Below are positions 38,669 to 49,608 of a stretch of 64,000 bases of DNA, piece by piece. Position 1 is the first letter of the stretch. Every line of letters starts with the position of its first letter. The position numbers and the translations under genes are program-made. Below the pieces are notes generated by a model. It did no database searches, had not been told where the DNA came from, and saw only the letters and a list, made by a program, of their open reading frames with translations. Origin of the DNA: Prochlorococcus sp. AG-424-E18 (GTDB lineage: Bacteria; Cyanobacteriota; Cyanobacteriia; PCC-6307; Cyanobiaceae); NCBI GenBank assembly GCA_003210155.1, contig QCNC01000003.1:1-64000 (forward strand). The letters are read 5' to 3'.

Positions 38669-38674
38669 TAGAAT
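38669..38674 (+). promoter_or_regulatory. Candidate -10 box for ndhD
   Basis: TAGAAT in the 79-nt spacer after thrB, 22 nt before the ndhD ATG. No clear -35 is seen at 16-18 bp, so this is a weak call. Confidence 0.2.
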
Positions 38675-38696
38675 AAAAAAATTATTCATTATTTAG

Positions 38697-40238
38697 ATGA
38701 ATTTAGAAACTTTTCCTTGGCTATCATCAATTGTTTTACTGCCTTTAATTGGGGCATTAATAATGCCTTTCTTGAATTCAAAAGAAGGAGAAGATAACAC
38801 ACTCCCTAGAAATATCTCATTAAGTTTTTTATTTATAGATTTTTTACTAATAATCGGCGTCCTTTTTCAAAAATTCAATACTTCAGATAGCTCTTTACAA
38901 CTGGTAGAAAGAACTTCTTGGTTACCATCAATAGGTTTAGAATGGTCTCTTGGCGTAGATGGATTATCTGCTCCTTTAATAGCATTAAGTGGGTTAATTA
39001 CATTTTTATCGGCTTCGGCTAGTTGGAAAATTAAGAAAAAATCTAATTTATATTTTGCTCTTTTATTAGTACAAGCATCAGCACAGGCATTAGTTTTCCT
39101 TTCTCAAGATTTTCTATTATTTTTCTTGGCATGGGAACTTGAATTAGTTCCGGTATATCTTCTTATTGCGATTTGGGGAGGGAAAAAGAAATTATATGCA
39201 GCCACTAAATTCATTCTTTATACCGCTTTAGCTTCTTTATTAATACTCATAAGTGGGTTAGCACTTGCCTTGAGTGGTGATACCTTTACTTTAAATATTA
39301 CCGATTTAACCAATAAACATGTGTCCGGCAGCCTAGCTTTATTATCTTATTTAGGATTTTTAATTGGTTTTGGAGTAAAACTACCTATCTTTCCATTACA
39401 TACATGGTTACCTGATGCACATGGAGAGGCTAATGCTCCAGTTTCAATGTTACTAGCTGGAATACTCTTAAAAATGGGAGGTTATGCTCTTTTAAGATTC
39501 AATGTTCAAATACTACCTGAAGTACATCTTCAAATTGCACCTGCGTTAATTATTCTTGGAATCATTAATATAATTTACGGAGCTCTAAATGCATTTGCAC
39601 AAGATAATGTCAAAAGGAGAATTGCATGTAGCTCTGTGAGTCATATGGGTTTTGTTCTGTTAGGGATTGGAGCAGTAGATGCTCTAGGTATTAGCGGAGC
39701 AATGCTACAAATGATTAGTCACGGACTTATAGCTGCAGCTATGTTCTTTGTTACGGGCTCATTCTATGAGAGAACAAATACTCTTTCTATACCAAATATG
39801 GGTGGTTTAGCCAAGGTCTTACCAATAACTTTTGCTTTTTTCTTGGCAAGTTCTTTGGCCTCTTTAGCACTACCTGGGATGAGCGGATTTATAAGTGAAA
39901 TAACTGTATTTTTAGGTATCACTAGTCAAGAAGGTTTCAGCTCTATCTTTAGATCGATCACTATTCTTATTGCAGCTATAGGTTTAGTTTTAACACCAAT
40001 TTATCTACTATCAATGTGTAGAAGAGTATTCTTTGGCCCTAGAATTCCTGCACTAGCTACAGTTAAAGAGATGAATGGTCGAGAATTAACTATTGGGTTC
40101 AGCTTATTGTTGCCTACTTTAGTGATAGGTTTTTGGCCAAAAATCGCAATAAATTTATATGAATCTTCAACGAATGCTCTCAGTCAGCAGCTTACTCTAG
40201 CTAAATTAATAGGGTTAATACCAAATTTAGTTAATTAG
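38697..40238 (+). CDS. ndhD: NADH dehydrogenase-like complex (NDH-1) subunit 4, NdhD
   Basis: 513-residue antiporter-like membrane subunit of thylakoid NDH-1, used for respiration and cyclic electron flow. About 14 helices. Proton-path residues sit in [19 protein letters not shown] (Glu in helix 5) and in [20 protein letters not shown] (Lys and His, helix 7-8). The sequence matches the respiratory NdhD1 type; high-light Prochlorococcus is not known to carry the CO2-uptake paralogues, though this cannot be decided from the window. An oligopeptidase gene follows after 13 nt. Confidence 0.95.
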   Translation: MNLETFPWLSSIVLLPLIGALIMPFLNSKEGEDNTLPRNISLSFLFIDFLLIIGVLFQKFNTSDSSLQLVERTSWLPSIGLEWSLGVDGLSAPLIALSGLITFLSASASWKIKKKSNLYFALLLVQASAQALVFLSQDFLLFFLAWELELVPVYLLIAIWGGKKKLYAATKFILYTALASLLILISGLALALSGDTFTLNITDLTNKHVSGSLALLSYLGFLIGFGVKLPIFPLHTWLPDAHGEANAPVSMLLAGILLKMGGYALLRFNVQILPEVHLQIAPALIILGIINIIYGALNAFAQDNVKRRIACSSVSHMGFVLLGIGAVDALGISGAMLQMISHGLIAAAMFFVTGSFYERTNTLSIPNMGGLAKVLPITFAFFLASSLASLALPGMSGFISEITVFLGITSQEGFSSIFRSITILIAAIGLVLTPIYLLSMCRRVFFGPRIPALATVKEMNGRELTIGFSLLLPTLVIGFWPKIAINLYESSTNALSQQLTLAKLIGLIPNLVN

Positions 40239-40251
40239 ATTATTTTAATAA

Positions 40252-42339
40252 ATGGATACCTCAATTTTTAAATATGGAGAATTACCAGAATTTAAAAAAT
40301 TTACTCCCGAAAGCATAAGTAAACAATTTCCAGTAGTACTAGAAAAGATAGCCGAAGATTTTAAAAACATAGAAAAAAATTTATCAAACTATTTGGTTAA
40401 CAATAATTTAAATTGGGATAATGTAATTAATCCCTTAAATGAAGTCAATGAAATTCTTAGATGGAGTTGGGGAGTAATAAGTCACCTAAATGCAGTAAAT
40501 AATTCTGAAAGTCTAAGAGATATTTATTCAAAATTTCTTCCAGAGATTATTAGCTTGAGTAATAAATTTGGACAAAGTAAAATAATTTACAATTCCTTAG
40601 TCAAGCTTAAAGAGACAAATAACTTTGATCAAATCAAAAACAGAATTTTAGATAAAGAAATTCTTGAAATGCAACACAGAGGAATTTCATTACCAAAGAA
40701 TAATCAAGCAGAATTCAACAACATTTCAGAAAAGCTTGGGAAGCTATCAACAGACTTCAGCAATAATGTTCTTGATTCTACTAATAAATGGTTTTTAATA
40801 TTAAATAAAAAATCTGAAGTTGATGGTCTTCCTGAACGAGTACTTGAATTGATGGCAATTTCTGCACACAGCCACTTAAAAAAAGATGAAGAAGTCGATA
40901 TCAAAAATGGTCCTTGGAAATTAAGTCTAGATATTCCAACTTATACTTCATTTATTACATATGCCAACGACCGTAACCTTAGAGAGAAACTATATAAGGC
41001 ATTCGTTGGTAGGGCATCTCAAGGAGAAAAAAATAATTCTCAAATAATTAAAGAGATATTATCTCTTAGAACTAAACAGGCAAATCTTCTCGGTTACAAA
41101 AGTTGGGCAGAACTAAGTTTGTCAACGAAAATGGCGAAAGAAATTGAAAATGTTGAAAATCTTTTAGAAGAATTGAGAGAGCCAGCATTCAAAACCGCAA
41201 AAATTGAATTAGAAACTCTCGATAAGTTTTCTAAAGCCAATGGATTTCCAAAATCACAAAATATTGAGCCATGGGATATTAGTTATTGGTCCGAACTTCT
41301 TAGAAAGGAAAAGCTCAATTTGGATCAAGAGTCTTTGAGACCTTGGTTCCCACTAAATGATGTTTTAAAAGGTTTATTTAAATTAAGTGAAAAGCTTTTT
41401 GAAATTAAAGTAGTCGAGGCAACTGAAGAGGCACCTCTGTGGAATGATGACGTTTTATTTTTTAATATCCTCAATAAAGAAAATGACAAAATAGCATCAT
41501 TTTACCTAGATCCATATTCGAGGCCTGAATCAAAGAGGGGAGGGGCTTGGATGGATGAATGTTTGAATAAAAATATTGTTGGCAAAAAGACCCTCCCGGT
41601 AGCTTATCTCGTTTGTAATCAGACTCCACCATCAAAAGACAAACCTAGTTTGATGAGTTTTGAAGAAGTTCAGACACTTTTCCATGAATTTGGCCATGGT
41701 CTTCAACACATGCTTACTACTGTAAATCTTCCTCAAGCAGCTGGAATCAACAACGTTGAGTGGGATGCAGTCGAACTTCCAAGTCAATTTATGGAAAACT
41801 GGTGTTTTCATAAAAATACACTTATGAATATTGCTAAGCACTACAAAACAGGAGAAAAATTATCCGAAGAGAATTTTGAAAAGCTTCTAAAGAATAGAAC
41901 TTTTAATTGTGGAATGGCTACTCTTAGACAACTACATTTTGCAATAACAGACCTCAGATTGCACAGTAATATTGATAAAAACGAAGGAAAAACAGCAGAT
42001 GAAATAAGAAGAGAAATTGCAAAAAAAACTACTGTTATTGAACCTATTCAAGAAGATCACTTTCTTTGTTGTTTTAGTCACATATTTGCAGGCGGATATT
42101 CTGCAGGATATTACTCATATAAATGGGCTGAAGTTCTAAGTGCTGATGCATTTTCAATGTTTGAAGAAGCTGATCTAGAAAACTCTGAAGATTTAAAGTT
42201 AATAGGAAAGAAATTCAAAGATACAATACTTAGCCTAGGAGGAAGTCTACCTCCATTAGACATATTTAAACTATTCAGGGGAAGAGAGCCACAAACTGAT
42301 TCCTTAATAAGGCACTTAGGTCTATCTGGAGCTACTTAA
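40252..42339 (+). CDS. prlC: Oligopeptidase A (M3 family zinc peptidase)
   Basis: 695-residue cytoplasmic peptidase degrading short peptides, including signal-peptide fragments. HEFGH at 478-482 supplies two zinc ligands and the catalytic Glu; the third ligand is Glu508 in VELPSQFMENW. The flanking core SLMSFEEVQTLFHEFGHG is typical of M3A enzymes. Length is normal. The last 8 nt overlap the reverse-strand hydrolase gene. Confidence 0.94.
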   Translation: MDTSIFKYGELPEFKKFTPESISKQFPVVLEKIAEDFKNIEKNLSNYLVNNNLNWDNVINPLNEVNEILRWSWGVISHLNAVNNSESLRDIYSKFLPEIISLSNKFGQSKIIYNSLVKLKETNNFDQIKNRILDKEILEMQHRGISLPKNNQAEFNNISEKLGKLSTDFSNNVLDSTNKWFLILNKKSEVDGLPERVLELMAISAHSHLKKDEEVDIKNGPWKLSLDIPTYTSFITYANDRNLREKLYKAFVGRASQGEKNNSQIIKEILSLRTKQANLLGYKSWAELSLSTKMAKEIENVENLLEELREPAFKTAKIELETLDKFSKANGFPKSQNIEPWDISYWSELLRKEKLNLDQESLRPWFPLNDVLKGLFKLSEKLFEIKVVEATEEAPLWNDDVLFFNILNKENDKIASFYLDPYSRPESKRGGAWMDECLNKNIVGKKTLPVAYLVCNQTPPSKDKPSLMSFEEVQTLFHEFGHGLQHMLTTVNLPQAAGINNVEWDAVELPSQFMENWCFHKNTLMNIAKHYKTGEKLSEENFEKLLKNRTFNCGMATLRQLHFAITDLRLHSNIDKNEGKTADEIRREIAKKTTVIEPIQEDHFLCCFSHIFAGGYSAGYYSYKWAEVLSADAFSMFEEADLENSEDLKLIGKKFKDTILSLGGSLPPLDIFKLFRGREPQTDSLIRHLGLSGAT

Positions 42340-42943
42340 TAATTTCATCGATTATTTTTTCCACCACAGATTTATTTCTTACAAGATTTCTATGTTTATA
42401 TACTTTTACTGATATTTTTTTCCCAAAATTTAAATTTGTCCACCAGCCAGGGAAAACCATCAAATCCCAATAAGTAAAGAAATTTATACAATCAATATCG
42501 TCAAGAAAAAAATCATTATTCGCGAGTCCTCTCAAAAACTTACTATTTATTTTCATTTCTGATATACCTTTAAAAGGGTATCTAGGTATTAATTGAGCCA
42601 TCAAAGTTCCTTTGTGAGGGGACCCTATAGAAATTAATCTTCTTGTTCTTTTATATCCATTAAATTTTTGAAGCCAGTGCCTACCAATTATTCCTCCCAT
42701 AGAAAATCCCAAAATATCTACTTCTTTTCTTAAACCGTATTTCTCTAAAATTAATTCGTTTAATTTATTAGTCAAATCAAGTATTGAAGTCATTCCATAT
42801 GAATGCTCAAGAGTTGGGGCAAAATATTCAATGCCGATATTATCAAGTTTAGGGGTAATAGAAGAAAAAATACTTGAAGTATTCCAAAGGCCATGAATCA
42901 ATATGATAGGATTTCTTCTTTCCAATACTTTAATTATTTTCAA
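42332..42943 (-). CDS. Alpha/beta-hydrolase (lipase-like) protein
   Basis: 203 residues. LIHGLW (15-20) forms the oxyanion strand and LGFSMGGIIG (78-87) the nucleophile elbow with Ser81. It resembles small PGAP1/triacylglycerol lipase-like hydrolases. The start is TTG 42943, overlapping the folB end by 14 nt; a second TTG six codons later would nearly remove the overlap. The catalytic Asp and His cannot be fixed with confidence. Substrate unknown. Confidence 0.8.
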   Translation of the reverse strand: MKIIKVLERRNPIILIHGLWNTSSIFSSITPKLDNIGIEYFAPTLEHSYGMTSILDLTNKLNELILEKYGLRKEVDILGFSMGGIIGRHWLQKFNGYKRTRRLISIGSPHKGTLMAQLIPRYPFKGISEMKINSKFLRGLANNDFFLDDIDCINFFTYWDLMVFPGWWTNLNFGKKISVKVYKHRNLVRNKSVVEKIIDEIIK

Positions 42944-43292
42944 GAATTCTTACTATTGACACCTTTCCATCGAAACCTGTGATTGGAGGGTTGCATTTTG
43001 TCAAAATAATTTTAATTTTAGAAATCTTAAATTCCTGATCAATGATTTCTAAAATTGCTTTGGAATATTTTTCGATTGTATAACAATATATTTTCTTTGA
43101 TTGATCTTTTAAAATTTGAACTAATTTTGAATAGTCAACTGTTTTTTTTATATCATCATTTATTGTACATTTTTCAAAATCAGTCCACAAAAATATATCT
43201 AAAATAAATAATTGCCCTAATTCCCTTTCTTCATCAAGTACGCCAACCCTAGCCCAAAGTTTTATATTCTCAATTTTTAAAAAAGTTTCCAT
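42930..43292 (-). CDS. folB: Dihydroneopterin aldolase
   Basis: Folate pathway enzyme, 120 residues. IKLWARVGVLDEERELGQ (10-27) contains the conserved Glu, and LTKCNPPITGFDGKVSI has the catalytic Lys in its usual place. The compact size is normal. It sits 11 nt downstream of proA. Confidence 0.9.
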   Translation of the reverse strand: METFLKIENIKLWARVGVLDEERELGQLFILDIFLWTDFEKCTINDDIKKTVDYSKLVQILKDQSKKIYCYTIEKYSKAILEIIDQEFKISKIKIILTKCNPPITGFDGKVSIVRILENN

Positions 43293-43303
43293 CTTTAAAA
43301 GTT

Positions 43304-44614
43304 TTAAAGATCTTTATGTGTATAGATAGCCTTTCCTGATGAAAAATCATCAACTATATTCCCATCACCCTTTAGGAAATATTTATAAGTTACCAAACCT
43401 TCTAGACCTACAGGTCCCCTTGGTGGAAGAGTTTGAGTAGATATACCAACTTCAGCTCCGAATCCATATCTAAAGCCATCTGCAAACCTAGTAGAGCAAT
43501 TATGAAAAACACCTGCACTATCAACTACATTCATAAATTTATTGGCAGTATGTGAATTTTCAGTAATTATTCCATCTGTATGTTTTGAACTATATTTTTG
43601 AATATGTGTGATTGCTTCATCGAGATCATCAACAATTTTTATCGATAAAATTAAATCCAAATATTCTGTTTTCCAATCTACTAGGCTAGCCTCATACTTT
43701 AACCCTAATTCAACTGATCTCTTATCTCCAATTAATTTAACATCATATGAATTAAATAAAGGGATAGCCTTTTCTAAAAAAGATGGTGCGATATCTCTAT
43801 GGACTAATAAAGTTTCGATAGCATTACATGCTGCAGGATATTGAATTTTGCTGTCCAAAGCGACTGATAAAGCCATCTCTAGATCTGCCTCAATATCTAT
43901 AAACAAATGACAAATTCCATCAGCATGTCCTAATACAGGAATTCTTGTATTCTCCTGAATAAATTTAACTAATTCATTACTTCCTCTTGGAATTATTAAA
44001 TTAATGTATTTCTCAAGATTTAACATCGCCATACTTTCTTTTCTGCTTGTTAGTAAACATATTACGTTTTTATCAAAACCTGATTCATTTAAACCTTCTT
44101 GCAATGCCTTGACTATTGCTGTATTTGTTAAATTAGCTTCACTACCTCCTTTTAGCATTACTCCATTACCTGATCTTATTGCTAATGAACTAATCTGCAT
44201 CACGGCATCTGGCCTTGATTCGAAAATAACTCCCAAGACTCCAATTGGCACAGTTTTTCTTTCTAAGATCAATCCCTTTGAAAGCTCTCTTTTAATTTGA
44301 ACTTGATTTACAGGATCAGCTAAGTCTCCAACTTTTCTTACTCCTTCAATTCCTGAATTTAATTTTGATTTTGATAACTTTAATCTAGAAAGTAAAGCCT
44401 TAGAAATACCCTTTTTTTGTGCATTTGAATAATCCGCATTATTAGCCTCTAATATTTCATTAGAATTTTTTTCTAGATAATCAGCCATAAAATTTAAGGC
44501 TTTAATTCGATTTTGATTTTCAGTCTGACTTATTTCTATTGATGCCGAACGAACTTTAATTGCTTTTTCTAAAAGATCATTACCTAGTTGAGGAACTTCA
44601 AAGATATTACCCAT
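43304..44614 (-). CDS. proA: Gamma-glutamyl phosphate reductase
   Basis: NADPH enzyme in proline synthesis, 436 residues. VIFESRPDAV (129-138) and RSGNGVMLKGGSEA (147-160) belong to the cofactor domain. GHADGICH is at 229-236, and the catalytic Cys263 is in YPAACNAIETLL. The C-terminal RYGFGAEVGISTQTLPPRGP is the family signature. First gene of proA-folB-hydrolase. Confidence 0.96.
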   Translation of the reverse strand: MGNIFEVPQLGNDLLEKAIKVRSASIEISQTENQNRIKALNFMADYLEKNSNEILEANNADYSNAQKKGISKALLSRLKLSKSKLNSGIEGVRKVGDLADPVNQVQIKRELSKGLILERKTVPIGVLGVIFESRPDAVMQISSLAIRSGNGVMLKGGSEANLTNTAIVKALQEGLNESGFDKNVICLLTSRKESMAMLNLEKYINLIIPRGSNELVKFIQENTRIPVLGHADGICHLFIDIEADLEMALSVALDSKIQYPAACNAIETLLVHRDIAPSFLEKAIPLFNSYDVKLIGDKRSVELGLKYEASLVDWKTEYLDLILSIKIVDDLDEAITHIQKYSSKHTDGIITENSHTANKFMNVVDSAGVFHNCSTRFADGFRYGFGAEVGISTQTLPPRGPVGLEGLVTYKYFLKGDGNIVDDFSSGKAIYTHKDL

Positions 44615-44680
44615 AATATTTTTTAATTAATTTAATAATAATTGAAATTAAAGATTATTTAAAGTAAATTTCTTTCTAAA

Positions 44681-47600
44681 TTAATATCTAAAAAATAACT
44701 GTACTTGACTTTTCCAATCCCCATTGGAATCATAAGAACCTAATAACTCTAAGTTTGGATTTGCCTGAAAAGTCAAAATTCCTAAAGGTGAAATATCATC
44801 TCTACCTGGAACGGTTTGAAAGGCAAAATTTATCGCATCAGTAATATCAAGCCCTATTTCAGCTACCCAAGCTTGAGAAGAAAATTCCTCATTAGAAGAT
44901 GATTGATCATCATTTTCTATATCTAAATTTTCATTGGAAAAAATATTATTTAATGAATCATTATTTTCTATTAACGCTGGATATAAAGAAAACTGAAATC
45001 TTTCACTAAATGCATCAGCATTATTAAGTTGAGAAATAAATGCTCTATTTATTAAATTTGCAGAGTTACCTCCAATTAAACCAATTATTTGTGATCTGTT
45101 ATAACTTGGCGTGCTCCTTAATTGGATTCTTCTATTTTCATCAGCGAAAGATAATTGATCTAAGAATCCTTCATAAGATGCTTCAATTTTGATAAGCCTA
45201 GTATTACCAATTCCAAATGCACCATAACCGCTTGAACTAGCGTCGACAGCAACATCACCTGATACATTTAAATCCTGATTATTTTCACTTATAGGTATTA
45301 TAGAGTCTGGAACTTTACTGACTAAAGAAAAATTTATAAATGGAACCACACCACTTCTTGATGCAAATAAAATATAATTGTCTTTATTTTTATTAAGTTT
45401 AAAAGGGGTAGTATATAGATTTGCTCTTCCTTTCTTAAGGTAAATAAGACCCCTAGCATTTAAATCTGTTCCTACCTTACCATTTATAGTAAGGTCTAAT
45501 TTGGTATCTAAATAAGCTTGAACTATCTCTGAATATTGAAGTTTAAATTCTGGTCCAAGTTTTAATTTAAGATTATTAAAACTCAAATTATCTAGATAAT
45601 TAGGCAAAGTTTCTCCTAAAAGAACTGAATTCAAAATTGTTTCATTTGATATTATTTCAATATTTTTTTTATTATTCCAATAGAGTTCTGGCCAATCTTT
45701 TTTATCCTCTTTTAGTATGGGATTATTTTCTTTTTTGACATTTTGATTGGTGCTATTAAGATTAATAAATCCATTATTAAAAGATAGAGAGCCTCCCAAA
45801 ACAGGACTTTCGAATGATCCACTTAAATCTATATCTGAATCTATTAAAAAATTAAAATTATCTTTTTCTAAAGTAAATCTATTTGTTTTCAAATTAATTT
45901 TTGTCTTGTAGGAATTATTCTTACTGTAAAAAGGCAAAGACCCTTTTATAAAAATTTCCCCAGAATCTTCAGCCTTTGCTTTTAGATTATTGATCTCTAA
46001 ATAATCAAAATCAAAAATTATTATGCTATTAATATCTTTTATTTTATTATTGAAAAAATCAATTTCAGAATCGTTAATTACTATAAATCCATTTAATAGA
46101 GGTTTATTTAAGGTGCCTTTTAGAATCATTCTAAGATTCACATCACCTTCTATGAAGGTAAAATATTCATCAGCAAAAATATCTATTAACTCAATAAATT
46201 TTCCATTCCCAATCAATCTTAGATCTAAGTTATCTGATTTATTAATAGGTATTGAGCCTTTAATATTAATTGGGATTTCAGAATCATTTATTAGAATGGA
46301 AAAATCAATATCAAAAATAGAATTATCGAATTCAACTAGTCCTTTATCAAATAATATTGTATTGTTTTTAATTGATGAATTATTGAGAGTAATTTCACTA
46401 AAGAAAGATTTTTTATCAAGATCATAAAATAAATTCATATCTAACCCGCCAAGAAAATCTCTTGGTTTATTTAAAAAGATATTTGCAGTACTTAATGGTA
46501 ATTTATTAATTCTTAAAGAACCTTTCCCCGTTAATAATCCGCCTTCCAAATCAATAGAGAATTCCTCTTTATTATTCGCGTAGTCATCTTTAGGTATATC
46601 AAGATAGCCATTTAATTTTGCATTCAATTTATAATTGACTGGTCTATCGCCCTGAATAGTAATTTTTCCACTGTATCTACTTCTAAATTTATTTAAATAT
46701 TTTTGCAAATTAAATTTGTCCTCTAGCACATTACTATTTTCAATAAAGTTATTTATGAAATCGATCCTCTCTTTAAATGATTTATTATGATTATTTATTT
46801 CCAAATCATTCAAAATATTGGATTTACTTATGGGAATAACTTTTTTATTATCAAAATTAAAAATATCAACAGCGGTAAGAATAGTCCAACTAGTACTTAC
46901 ATTCGTAAATTCTGAATTAATAAAATTATTTTTATTTGAATCATATTCGACTTCAATTACTCCTCCATCAATTGGATAAAGTGAAGAATTTATATAAAAA
47001 TAATTATTTTTGACACTGAAATCAAATAATGAATTAGCTAAATTAATATTTCTATATTTGCCTAAACTCCAACCAAGTCGCCCTACCAAGGATGACTGGT
47101 CAGACGAAATTGATCCTTCACCATTAATAATCCCATCAATTTTATCAAATTGATTTTTGTATAAAGATAATTCAAGTTCATCAAGAGGAAAATTATTCGC
47201 TCTCCAGTTATAACTATCTTCCTCTTTGACAATTCCTACTGTCCCTTTATTTGAGTTAAAAACTCTTATAAAATTTGCATTATCTAGTTTAAGATCAGAA
47301 TCAAACTTAATTGAAAGAAATGAAGGGATTGGAGAATATCTATTTTTCATATTTAGCAGAAATTCATTATTTTCATTTTTAATATCTCCCTCCCATGTTT
47401 CTCTAATGCGGATACCTTTATAGTGCGGATAATCAACATTAAAGTTTATAGAAATATCAGGATCAGTAATTTTTCCTTTTAATTCTCCTTTAGCAGTAAT
47501 GAAACCCCTTATATCATTTTTTCGGAAAATATTTAAATTAGATAATTGTGTTCTATTTATTTTGAAACTAGTATCTATATCACCAAAATTAATACCTCTT

Positions 47601-48640
47601 CTATCAAACCAGTAGGGAATATTACCAGATAATTTAATATCTGGATTCAGGCTATTAATATATCCAATACTTCCTATTAGATTAATATTATTGGAACTTT
47701 TATTAAATGGTACATTGAGATTAAAATTCGAAGTCAAAGTTCCATAATTTAATTTTTCTGTATTACCAATTAAATTATTATCTTTACAAAAAAACCTAGT
47801 TGAATCTGAATTTATATTCTCTGCGAAATCATCTGGTTTTATTTTTAAATTAGAAAAAGAAAATCTTCCTTCACAAAATGTACGCTTTGATGATTTATTA
47901 AATTTAAAGTTAGATTTAAAGGTACCCTTTTTAAAGCTAATTTTTCTATTACCAATAATATATTCAGAATTCTCAAGATCTAAACCCTTAGAAAATAAAT
48001 CCAGTTTTAAAAAGTCTTGATTTAACTTTGCATTAAATTTAAGTTTTAAAAAACCCTTTTCATCGAAATTGGATTTTACATTTGCAATGATTTGTTTATT
48101 TCTTGGCTTGTAAATAACATTACCTTTTACCTTTGTTTTTAATCCTGCTTTATTAAACTTCAGGTCTGAGTATTTATTTAAGTTAAAGTTCAATTCATAC
48201 TTTGATTGTGATTTTTTTGTAATTCGATCATTTTTATAGGATTCGTCTATTTTAAAAAAATCTCTATTTATATTTATAGCTGCTTCCTCAGGACTTATTT
48301 TAACAATCCATTTTTGTTTTAAAAAAGATTTAAAAGGCATAATGCCCACATATACATTTTTGGCTGTAATTTCAGAATCTATATTTTTTTTATCGTTAAT
48401 TTTTGAATTACTCAAAGAAATACCTAGAAATCTAATCCCAACATAATCACCTAAATCGACATTTTTATCTAAAAGATTCTCAATACTTTTTTCTAGTTCT
48501 AATTTCCTAGAACTATAAGTTTCTTTTAAAAAATTATTTAATAAAAAAGTGCCTAAAAAACCTAAAGGTAAAAGCATCCCTACCAAAAGAATCTTAGTAT
48601 TTAATTTTAGAGATCTAATTTTTTTCAATTTAGAACCCAA
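44681..48640 (-). CDS. TamB/DUF490-like translocation and assembly protein
   Basis: 1319 residues, the largest gene of the window. One signal-anchor helix (about 16-35) is followed by more than 1000 residues of Asn/Ser/Asp-rich beta-structure with many GxL...G..P strands. The C-terminal DUF490 domain (about 1000-1319) ends LFFRY. TamB proteins span the periplasm as a lipid-conducting groove and help build the outer membrane; cyanobacterial and plastid (Tic236) homologues are known. Start TTG 48640 is the first possible before the basic signal-anchor; ATG 22 codons later lies inside the helix. Divergent from the Ycf51-like gene by 52 nt. Confidence 0.88.
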   Translation of the reverse strand: MGSKLKKIRSLKLNTKILLVGMLLPLGFLGTFLLNNFLKETYSSRKLELEKSIENLLDKNVDLGDYVGIRFLGISLSNSKINDKKNIDSEITAKNVYVGIMPFKSFLKQKWIVKISPEEAAININRDFFKIDESYKNDRITKKSQSKYELNFNLNKYSDLKFNKAGLKTKVKGNVIYKPRNKQIIANVKSNFDEKGFLKLKFNAKLNQDFLKLDLFSKGLDLENSEYIIGNRKISFKKGTFKSNFKFNKSSKRTFCEGRFSFSNLKIKPDDFAENINSDSTRFFCKDNNLIGNTEKLNYGTLTSNFNLNVPFNKSSNNINLIGSIGYINSLNPDIKLSGNIPYWFDRRGINFGDIDTSFKINRTQLSNLNIFRKNDIRGFITAKGELKGKITDPDISINFNVDYPHYKGIRIRETWEGDIKNENNEFLLNMKNRYSPIPSFLSIKFDSDLKLDNANFIRVFNSNKGTVGIVKEEDSYNWRANNFPLDELELSLYKNQFDKIDGIINGEGSISSDQSSLVGRLGWSLGKYRNINLANSLFDFSVKNNYFYINSSLYPIDGGVIEVEYDSNKNNFINSEFTNVSTSWTILTAVDIFNFDNKKVIPISKSNILNDLEINNHNKSFKERIDFINNFIENSNVLEDKFNLQKYLNKFRSRYSGKITIQGDRPVNYKLNAKLNGYLDIPKDDYANNKEEFSIDLEGGLLTGKGSLRINKLPLSTANIFLNKPRDFLGGLDMNLFYDLDKKSFFSEITLNNSSIKNNTILFDKGLVEFDNSIFDIDFSILINDSEIPINIKGSIPINKSDNLDLRLIGNGKFIELIDIFADEYFTFIEGDVNLRMILKGTLNKPLLNGFIVINDSEIDFFNNKIKDINSIIIFDFDYLEINNLKAKAEDSGEIFIKGSLPFYSKNNSYKTKINLKTNRFTLEKDNFNFLIDSDIDLSGSFESPVLGGSLSFNNGFINLNSTNQNVKKENNPILKEDKKDWPELYWNNKKNIEIISNETILNSVLLGETLPNYLDNLSFNNLKLKLGPEFKLQYSEIVQAYLDTKLDLTINGKVGTDLNARGLIYLKKGRANLYTTPFKLNKNKDNYILFASRSGVVPFINFSLVSKVPDSIIPISENNQDLNVSGDVAVDASSSGYGAFGIGNTRLIKIEASYEGFLDQLSFADENRRIQLRSTPSYNRSQIIGLIGGNSANLINRAFISQLNNADAFSERFQFSLYPALIENNDSLNNIFSNENLDIENDDQSSSNEEFSSQAWVAEIGLDITDAINFAFQTVPGRDDISPLGILTFQANPNLELLGSYDSNGDWKSQVQLFFRY

Positions 48641-48692
48641 AAATAGAGTAGGCTTACAAAATATAAGAAATTAATCAGGTCAAAGCCACTAA

Positions 48693-49136
48693 ATGTCTTT
48701 TTTTGAACTATTAGAGAACACACCCAAATTTTTTGGATTCTTTGGAATATTTCTTTTCATTTGCACAATTGCAGCTTTTATATTTAATTTTGGTTTTAAA
48801 TTTCGATTAATTGGAGCCACTATCTTTTCATTATTGCTTTCTTTGAGTAGTTGGGCATTTATACAAAGTTACTCCGAAAAGGTTGCAATAGAAGGTGCAA
48901 AATATGTTCCAATTGTTTATGACAATGGGTTCGATTTGATTATTGCTAAAGCAGATGATGACTTTGCAGAGGAATCTATTAAACCAACTTTAGAACAATT
49001 ATCGGAAAACTTAATGAAAGGTAGCAGGTCTGGTGCGAATGTAAAAATAAAGATAAGAAAACTTGAAAAAATTTCAGATGATGTAAGTAAACCAGTGGTT
49101 ATAGGAGAAATTCAGAAAAATGTCAAAATGAATTAG
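48693..49136 (+). CDS. Ycf51-like (DUF2518) membrane protein
   Basis: 147 residues. Two hydrophobic segments (about 14-34 and 37-55) followed by a soluble domain containing SKPVVIGEIQKN near the end. The layout and the middle block (YSEKVAIEGAKYVPIVYDN) match DUF2518/Ycf51 proteins of cyanobacteria and algal plastids. Function unknown. It is followed by a helix-hairpin-helix gene after 11 nt. Confidence 0.75.
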   Translation: MSFFELLENTPKFFGFFGIFLFICTIAAFIFNFGFKFRLIGATIFSLLLSLSSWAFIQSYSEKVAIEGAKYVPIVYDNGFDLIIAKADDDFAEESIKPTLEQLSENLMKGSRSGANVKIKIRKLEKISDDVSKPVVIGEIQKNVKMN

Positions 49137-49147
49137 TCTTTTAAAAA

Positions 49148-49564
49148 ATGGAAAGTAAAACCTTTTTAGATTTTTTGCCAACTAATTTTAGACATGAGAA
49201 ATATTTTTTTATTCAAAATAATCTAACAGACTTTGCAAAATTAAGTAATCTTTCGGACTTAGATATAGATGAGATTCAGAGAAAATCTTCACTATGTACA
49301 TTGAATAATCTAAAGAAAATTAGAGCTATAGCTATTTTTAAAAAAGAAATTGGAATTTCTCCACCTCAAGCATATTTACTTTTACATTGCGGTATATCTT
49401 CTCTTAAATCATTATCACTATCTACCCCTTACGAATTAGAACGCAAAATTGGTAGATTAGAAAGAATTCTTAGAGTAAAAACTGAGACAGATACAACTTT
49501 TACTCTATTAAAAGAATGGATTAAAAAAGCTCGCCAAATCGAAAAATCTAATGGAAATCTTTGA
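49148..49564 (+). CDS. DUF4332-like helix-hairpin-helix protein
   Basis: 138-residue soluble protein. Two helical repeats typical of HhH/DUF4332 domains can be seen: LSDLDIDEIQRKSSLCTLNN (about 36-55) and ISPPQAYLLLHCGISSLKSL (about 74-93), each leading to a LxSLxxL turn. Such domains bind DNA non-specifically or act as scaffolds. No catalytic site. Lies between the Ycf51-like gene and a secreted protein, likely in one transcript. Confidence 0.7.
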   Translation: MESKTFLDFLPTNFRHEKYFFIQNNLTDFAKLSNLSDLDIDEIQRKSSLCTLNNLKKIRAIAIFKKEIGISPPQAYLLLHCGISSLKSLSLSTPYELERKIGRLERILRVKTETDTTFTLLKEWIKKARQIEKSNGNL

Positions 49565-49608
49565 TAAAAAAATTTTTTAATGTAGAATTTAGGAAAAAGT
49601 TTGTGATA

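Noticed and set aside
38618..38696. tRNA-like length of the thrB-ndhD spacer
   Set aside because: No cloverleaf arms, no T-loop GTTC motif; only AT-rich sequence.
46023..46427. 134-codon forward ORF within the TamB-like gene
   Set aside because: Rich in Ile/Leu/Ser because it is the complement of Asn/Asp/Lys-rich coding sequence; no start signal or family.
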